From contig NC_090281.1 in assembly GCF_037392515.1 (NCBI RefSeq), positions 45,236,645 to 45,300,644 on the forward strand: a DNA stretch of 64,000 nucleotides, in the 5' to 3' direction. Source of the DNA: Haliotis asinina. Its lineage: Eukaryota > Mollusca > Gastropoda > Lepetellida > Haliotidae. This document shows positions 60,017 to 64,000 of the stretch, in pieces (the first letter of the stretch is position 1; the number at the start of each line of letters is the position of its first letter). A program made the translations under genes and the position numbers. Under the pieces are notes generated by a model. That model was given only the letters and a program-made list of their open reading frames with translations. It was not told the origin of the DNA and made no database searches.

Positions 60017-61469
60017 TCACGTTGTGAGACGGACCCTTGTACTTTAAACACATTGTATTTGTATTTTTGTACAGCTGAATAGTACTAAATCTTCGACGTC
60101 TTTGGAAGTGACTTCTCATCTTCCTCGGATTTCGGGTCACTACACCTTGAAAAACATTAACAATTCTTTTCGGAATTTTTTTCAGTTCTCATTTCCTTGC
60201 AACTCAGTTCAGATATTTTGTAAAGGAGGTAGGTAATGCTGTAGGGCCGACAAAGACGAACATCACTTCCGGAAAATTTATGATATTTGTTTAACGTCAA
60301 CAAGATCAATACGGGCCAGTCGAGAGTTATTTTAGACGAATTTATTGCCATGTAAACCGTTATGTCGGTAAATGTCAGCTTATTTAACCCTATCATTCGA
60401 ATGATTATTGGTATAGACAAGTTTAAGCTCATGGACTTCCAATGAAAAACAGTTATAAATGATGTTATAGACTTGAGTGTGCACGTAGATAGGTTAATCT
60501 AATAACAATTCCAATTATTGTTCGTGGGTAATGGTCCACTTTGAAAACTTGTGTACATAGATCACTTTAATGGTTGGAATTCGAGAGTTTGATCGACATA
60601 ACCGATGCAAAAGCTATGAATGCAGAGGATTCGAGCGGTTTTTCTCAAATCCGAGCCTTCGTTGCATTGTTTAAACATGTTTCGATGTTGGGAATTTAGA
60701 ACACCAAGGCATGGTTTTCGATTACGAGCGAGCCTCTGTCGTTGTCTCGTTATCGGATTGTTTGAGTCTGTTTCTTCTGCCAATATGAGACGCGTACAAC
60801 AATTGATTTTCTTTACAATCGTTGAGATGTATTTTATGGCTTAAAGAACAATTTTATGAGGTATCTAACTGCCGAGTTTGAAACAATGACACTATTTTAT
60901 CTCTTTAAAAAGCACCATTTTCGAGACCGTTTGAATTTCAAAGGGAGGTAATTTTTGGCACCACTAATCTTCAAATTTTGGGCGTAGCTTCAGACAGAAA
61001 AAGAAAAAGGAGCTTTTAATGCGTTATAATGAATTTGATAATAGGTAGACTGCTGAGCCCCACATAAGGTATTACAGCTTAGAAAAGTAAAAACTTATGT
61101 ATATATAACACGTTATCATATTTTATATTTTCAATACAAAGCGCTCGATTCCATGAAGGTTATTGGCTTGCAAATAACATTAAGGTGTAACGAGATTCAG
61201 GGAAATCAGATATCAAAAGTGCGTCAGAGAAACTAAAGGCTTAATTTGAGTCATTTCTAAATCACGTCTTGCTTTCTAGCACAGGTTTTGGATGTCCCAG
61301 CAAGGCTGCATGGCAAATCTAAGCTTGAAGTATCGCCAGACTAAAAACGCCAATATTTATTTATGAGATTTCAACCAAAGCAGTCTATCCTTCAGAACAA
61401 GAGCGCCAGCAATTCCCTAATTACATAGATAGTGAATATACTGCCGGACGAAGTCTCTTCTTCGTCGCT
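60017..61469. other. AT-rich intron sequence
   Basis: Nothing recognised. Confidence 0.5.
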
Positions 61470-62080
61470 GTTTATAATACAGCCAACACTACTTCAGTCT
61501 GTTCCAAAGAGATACAGCTGGACCGGCCCGCGTCTGATCCGGGATAGGATCTTGCAGTAAAACCCGGATCCAGGGAATGAAATTCTAGAATCCCTCTCTT
61601 GTTTGGTTTCTTGGCCCAGAGACGTCGGGGAGACGACTGGCTTGAGTTCGGCCGCTTGTGGCACTTCTGGGTCTCCCCCAAAACCCACAGCTCTCTCTTG
61701 TATTGACAGTTACAACCCATACGTGGGGCTGGGATCCATGCTAAGGCACGTAGCTTGAAAACTGGCTCTTGCGCTGGTTTCATGGGCACGTCTGCCGCAC
61801 CACCCCGCGCACGTTTAGCACGAGAACACCGCACGCGTTCGAGACGGAGTATTACCTTAATTGGCTTCACCGCATTTGGTTGAGGCGCTAATTAAATTTA
61901 TTTTGATGCAGGGATGTTGTGCCAGTCTCTCGGCACCATCTCACCCCAAAGCCTAATTAAATTAGTCCCCAAATCTCCAGTTTAATTCATTTAATGCCGA
62001 ACGGCAGCCGATCGCTCTACTGTCGTCTGCTACCATGCCTGTCCGCCATTTTGCCGCTTGGGTTGCTTTCCAGCACCACC
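61470..62080. promoter_or_regulatory. GC-richer block with TAAT sites, 1.7 kb before the LIM exon
   Basis: This unique block contains TAATTAAA (about 61889), TAATTAAATTA (61954-61964), 'tttaattcatttaatgcc' and a YY1-like CCGCCATTTTG (62043-62053). A 132-codon - strand frame crosses it, begins at GTG and matches nothing I know. A homeodomain-responsive enhancer is possible. Confidence 0.3.
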
Positions 62081-62344
62081 CAAGGAGCTTCGAGCAGAAG
62101 TTGACTCGCTTTATTTGATTTTGGCCTTCAGAAGTGATTTCTCGGCGGATGAAGGGTACTAAAATGTTTTGAGGTGCTTTTGTTTTGAAGGTTATGGTCA
62201 GCCATGCGTTTATTAGGACTGCACGAGAATAAAGGAAACGATATCTGTCGGTCTGGTCTCGAGTGCTTTTGACAAAGATTGAAGAGGATTTCGTTTTCTT
62301 GCAGCATCTGTGAATGTTTTGTTTTAGATCCCAACTTCTATGTC

Positions 62345-62404
62345 TGGCACACACATACACACACACAGACACGCAGACACACACACGCACGCACGCGCGC
62401 GCGC
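62345..62404. repeat. Alternating purine-pyrimidine tract
   Basis: (CA)n with gcac units ends in gcgcgcgcgc. This kind of tract can adopt Z-DNA. The Cys/Val frames here on the - strand are by-products. Confidence 0.85.
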
Positions 62405-62814
62405 AAATACAACACCTAAAAATAAGACACACGGACACATGCAATACCAGTTACTGATCGAAAACACTTTTTGAAAAGTTGGCTGTGGCCCTCCTGCTTT
62501 GAATAGTGTCTTTTGAATGGCGTGCGGCTGGTTCACTGGACCAAGAAAACGTTTCTTGAACAGCCCGTGAAGCCATGTTGGATGGCCCGCAGCTTTCCTC
62601 AAAAACTCCACTTCTGAAATAAATAGGACAGCTTTAGTGCTTTCATTCATATTACATGTCCGCTCAGTCAGATGTCTCCGAACGAAAGGTTAATGGAGTT
62701 GTCTCAGTTATTTGCTGTCCAGTTGAGTAGGGGTCTTATTCTTAATTATGTGTGTTCGTTTGACCACGTCTAAGGCTACATTCGGCGTTAATCCAGATGT
62801 AGTATGACGTCATA

Positions 62815-62944
62815 TATGACCAGACAATCTCGTGACTGACACGGACGTAGGTCAACACATATGGGACACAATGACATTTATCAACCAAGTCAGCAAGTCT
62901 GACCACCAGATGCCGTTAGTCGCATCTTGCGACATAAAGGGTTT
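62815..62944 (-). mobile_element. Retroposon fragment, family B, inside the Lhx3/4 intron
   Basis: 'gaccagacaatctcgtgac', 'atcaaccaagtcagcaagtc' and 'ccgttagtcgcatcttgcga' give the family's first half in reverse. It is antisense to the host gene, about 0.8 kb before the LIM exon. Confidence 0.55.
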
Positions 62945-63420
62945 CGCAAAATCTGTTCTTATTGTGTTTTTGATGGGGGCGTATAGGATGTCATATTATG
63001 TTGTCTTATAGATGACAGCTGACAGACCCATAATGATCTGTTCTGTAAATGATAACAAATGAAGATCAATGAAGTATAATAATAACAATGATAATAACAA
63101 GTACAATTCTTATGTGTTGTCTATACCGGAGTGTCATAAGGTGAAGGCCCAATGAGGTTTCACATTTGGCACGTGACATAGCATATATTTGAACTGGCTT
63201 TTGTGTTAATGCCTCGTTACAAAGCATTGGCCCCCATGTGAAAATACTCCCAGACTCTGTTAATGGATATATTCATTGCGGTATGTTTTAAAAATATATC
63301 ATTTCACTGTATACACATTCATTGGCCTCCCATAAACGTCAGTTTCGAGACGATATTATATATAGCATGGAATATTCACCAGAGACATACTGTTATTTGT
63401 TGTCCATACACCTCAGTCCT

Positions 63421-63545
63421 GATGTACATTTCATTTGTAGTGATGTGTGTTTCAAATATAACGATGCACAATTTCGAATATAGCGATGTACATTTCAAAT
63501 ATAGTGATGTACATTTCGAATATAGCAATGTACATTTCAGATATG
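63421..63545. repeat. 21-bp minisatellite just before the LIM exon
   Basis: The unit 'gatgtacatttcaaatatag' starts at 63421, 63442, 63463, 63485, 63506 and 63527. Decayed copies seem to continue to 63757, where two 'tgtctatttca' words 20 bp apart (63726 and 63746) form the end of the intron. Confidence 0.75.
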
Positions 63546-63737
63546 AAGGTTTTTATGTTTACGTGTGAAATTTGTACCTCTTACAGCCTTGTATATTTTA
63601 TCTTTTTGTTGTAAATTTCATATATTTCATTTCGTGCGTTTTGGCTGACTGGAGACCGTTTCATGTTTTTGCTCGTCTATCAGTGACAATATCTCGTATA
63701 ACACTGTATATTTTACAAATGGCGATGTCTATTTCAT

Positions 63738-63757
63738 GCACCCCTTGTCTATTTCAG
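63738..63757 (+). promoter_or_regulatory. 3' splice acceptor of the LIM1 exon
   Basis: The sequence ccccttgtctatttcag ends at 63757. It gives a short pyrimidine tract and a CAG acceptor. The reading frame is open upstream to 63736 only by chance: homology to LIM1 begins at the codon split by this site. The tract appears to derive from the 21-bp repeat just upstream. Confidence 0.85.
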
Positions 63758-63932
63758 CTGCTATTCCCAAGTGTGCCGGGTGTGGCGAGCAGATACTGGA
63801 CAGGTTTATACTCAAAGTGCTCGACCGTTCCTGGCATTCAAAGTGTCTAAAATGTGCAGATTGCCAGGCACAACTATCCGATAAATGTTTTTCAAAAGGA
63901 GATAAAGTGTACTGCAAAGACGACTTTTTCAA
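63758..63932 (+). CDS. Lhx3/4: Lhx3/4 LIM-homeobox gene, exon encoding LIM domain 1 (partial gene)
   Basis: The exon encodes [19 protein letters not shown] and the rest of a LIM domain with all eight ligands in place: C-x2-C-x17-H-x2-C-x2-C-x2-C-x16-C-x2-D. With the proposed first exon, the ligands are C44, C47, H65, C68, C71, C74, C91 and D94. The wording '[27 protein letters not shown]' and the ending 'YCKDDFFK' are diagnostic of LIM1 in the Lhx3/Lhx4/Lim3 group, as opposed to Lhx1/5, Islet or Lmx. The family are nuclear transcription factors with two LIM domains that bind the cofactor LDB/Chip and a homeodomain that binds TAAT sites. They specify motor neurons and interneurons and, in vertebrates, pituitary cells. 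The exon enters in phase 1 (acceptor at 63757) and leaves in phase 2 (TTC AA|GTAAGT). LIM2 and the homeodomain are not in the window. Invertebrates usually have one gene of this group, so Lhx3 and Lhx4 cannot be told apart here. Confidence 0.95.
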
Positions 63933-63938
63933 GTAAGT
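63931..63938 (+). promoter_or_regulatory. 5' splice donor of the LIM1 exon
   Basis: AA|GTAAGT matches the U1 consensus. The unspliced frame reaches a TAA at once. In the family the next residues are K-R-F/Y-G, so the split AA|G codon (Lys) fits. Confidence 0.9.
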
Positions 63939-64000
63939 ATACAACCATTATACCCAAAACAGCGAGTAACGATGGTGCCTGGCGAAGGCATGTTTTGTGT

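Larger units (their letters stand above)
45662..63757 (+). other. Probable intron 1 of Lhx3/4 (about 18.1 kb)
   Basis: It runs from the GTAAAC donor after the putative first exon to the TCTATTTCAG acceptor of the LIM exon, both in phase 1. It holds two or more retroposon copies, a 21-bp minisatellite at its 3' end, microsatellites and several GC-richer blocks that could be enhancers. No convincing exon on either strand was found inside it. A long first intron is common in developmental transcription factor genes. If another first exon exists (see 56902-56986), part of this is also a promoter region. Confidence 0.65.

Noticed and set aside
61472-61870. 132-codon - strand frame
   Set aside because: It starts at GTG, has no domain, and crosses a GC-richer block where stops are rare.

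Overview
The window is animal nuclear DNA: AT-rich, full of micro- and minisatellites, with small tRNA-like retroposons and short exons with GT-AG splice signals. There are no operons, ribosome binding sites or CRISPR arrays. Two dispersed repeat families end in a 'gcggcgtaaaac...ctcactcactc' tail. I associate that tail, from memory, with abalone and related vetigastropod snails. A marine gastropod, probably Haliotis-like, is my best guess, but this is inference and not proof.

The only gene I can identify with confidence is a LIM-homeobox gene of the Lhx3/Lhx4 (Drosophila Lim3) group, on the + strand. The exon at 63758-63932 encodes nearly all of the first LIM zinc-finger domain. It has a clean acceptor and a consensus GTAAGT donor. 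About 18.1 kb upstream, 45547-45661 is a very plausible first coding exon: it starts at an ATG behind an in-frame stop, encodes 38 residues, and ends at a GTAAAC donor whose phase (1) matches the LIM exon. The rest of the gene (second LIM domain, homeodomain, C-terminus) would lie beyond the right edge. Bases 45662-63757 are then intron 1, and everything left of about 45 kb is upstream flank, unless an undetected 5' exon lies there.

Layout. 1-10 kb: unique sequence with scattered retroposon copies, a minisatellite near 5.8-6.3 kb interrupted by a foldback element, and a small decayed reverse-transcriptase fragment near 9.3 kb. 11-19 kb: a roughly 30-bp minisatellite, GAT-type microsatellites, retroposons with target-site duplications, and a pyrimidine-rich minisatellite. 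19-26 kb: mostly unique, with a GC-richer block at 24.5 kb holding E2F- and YY1-like motifs. 26.3-32.1 kb: a satellite-rich block (24-bp, 36-bp and 22-bp arrays, then fifteen copies of an 89-bp unit). 32-38 kb: AT-rich unique DNA with triplet arrays. 38.3-40.7 kb: a 2.4-kb trinucleotide array. 41-45.5 kb: retroposons, a palindromic element and the CpG-richer region before exon 1. 45.7-63.8 kb: the intron, with several blocks that look like candidate enhancers, including an RFX X-box.

The open frames of 60-170 codons elsewhere are about what chance gives in 64 kb of sequence like this. The longest ones (up to 690 codons) are by-products of tandem arrays whose unit is a multiple of three or contains no stop. 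I do not annotate them as genes.
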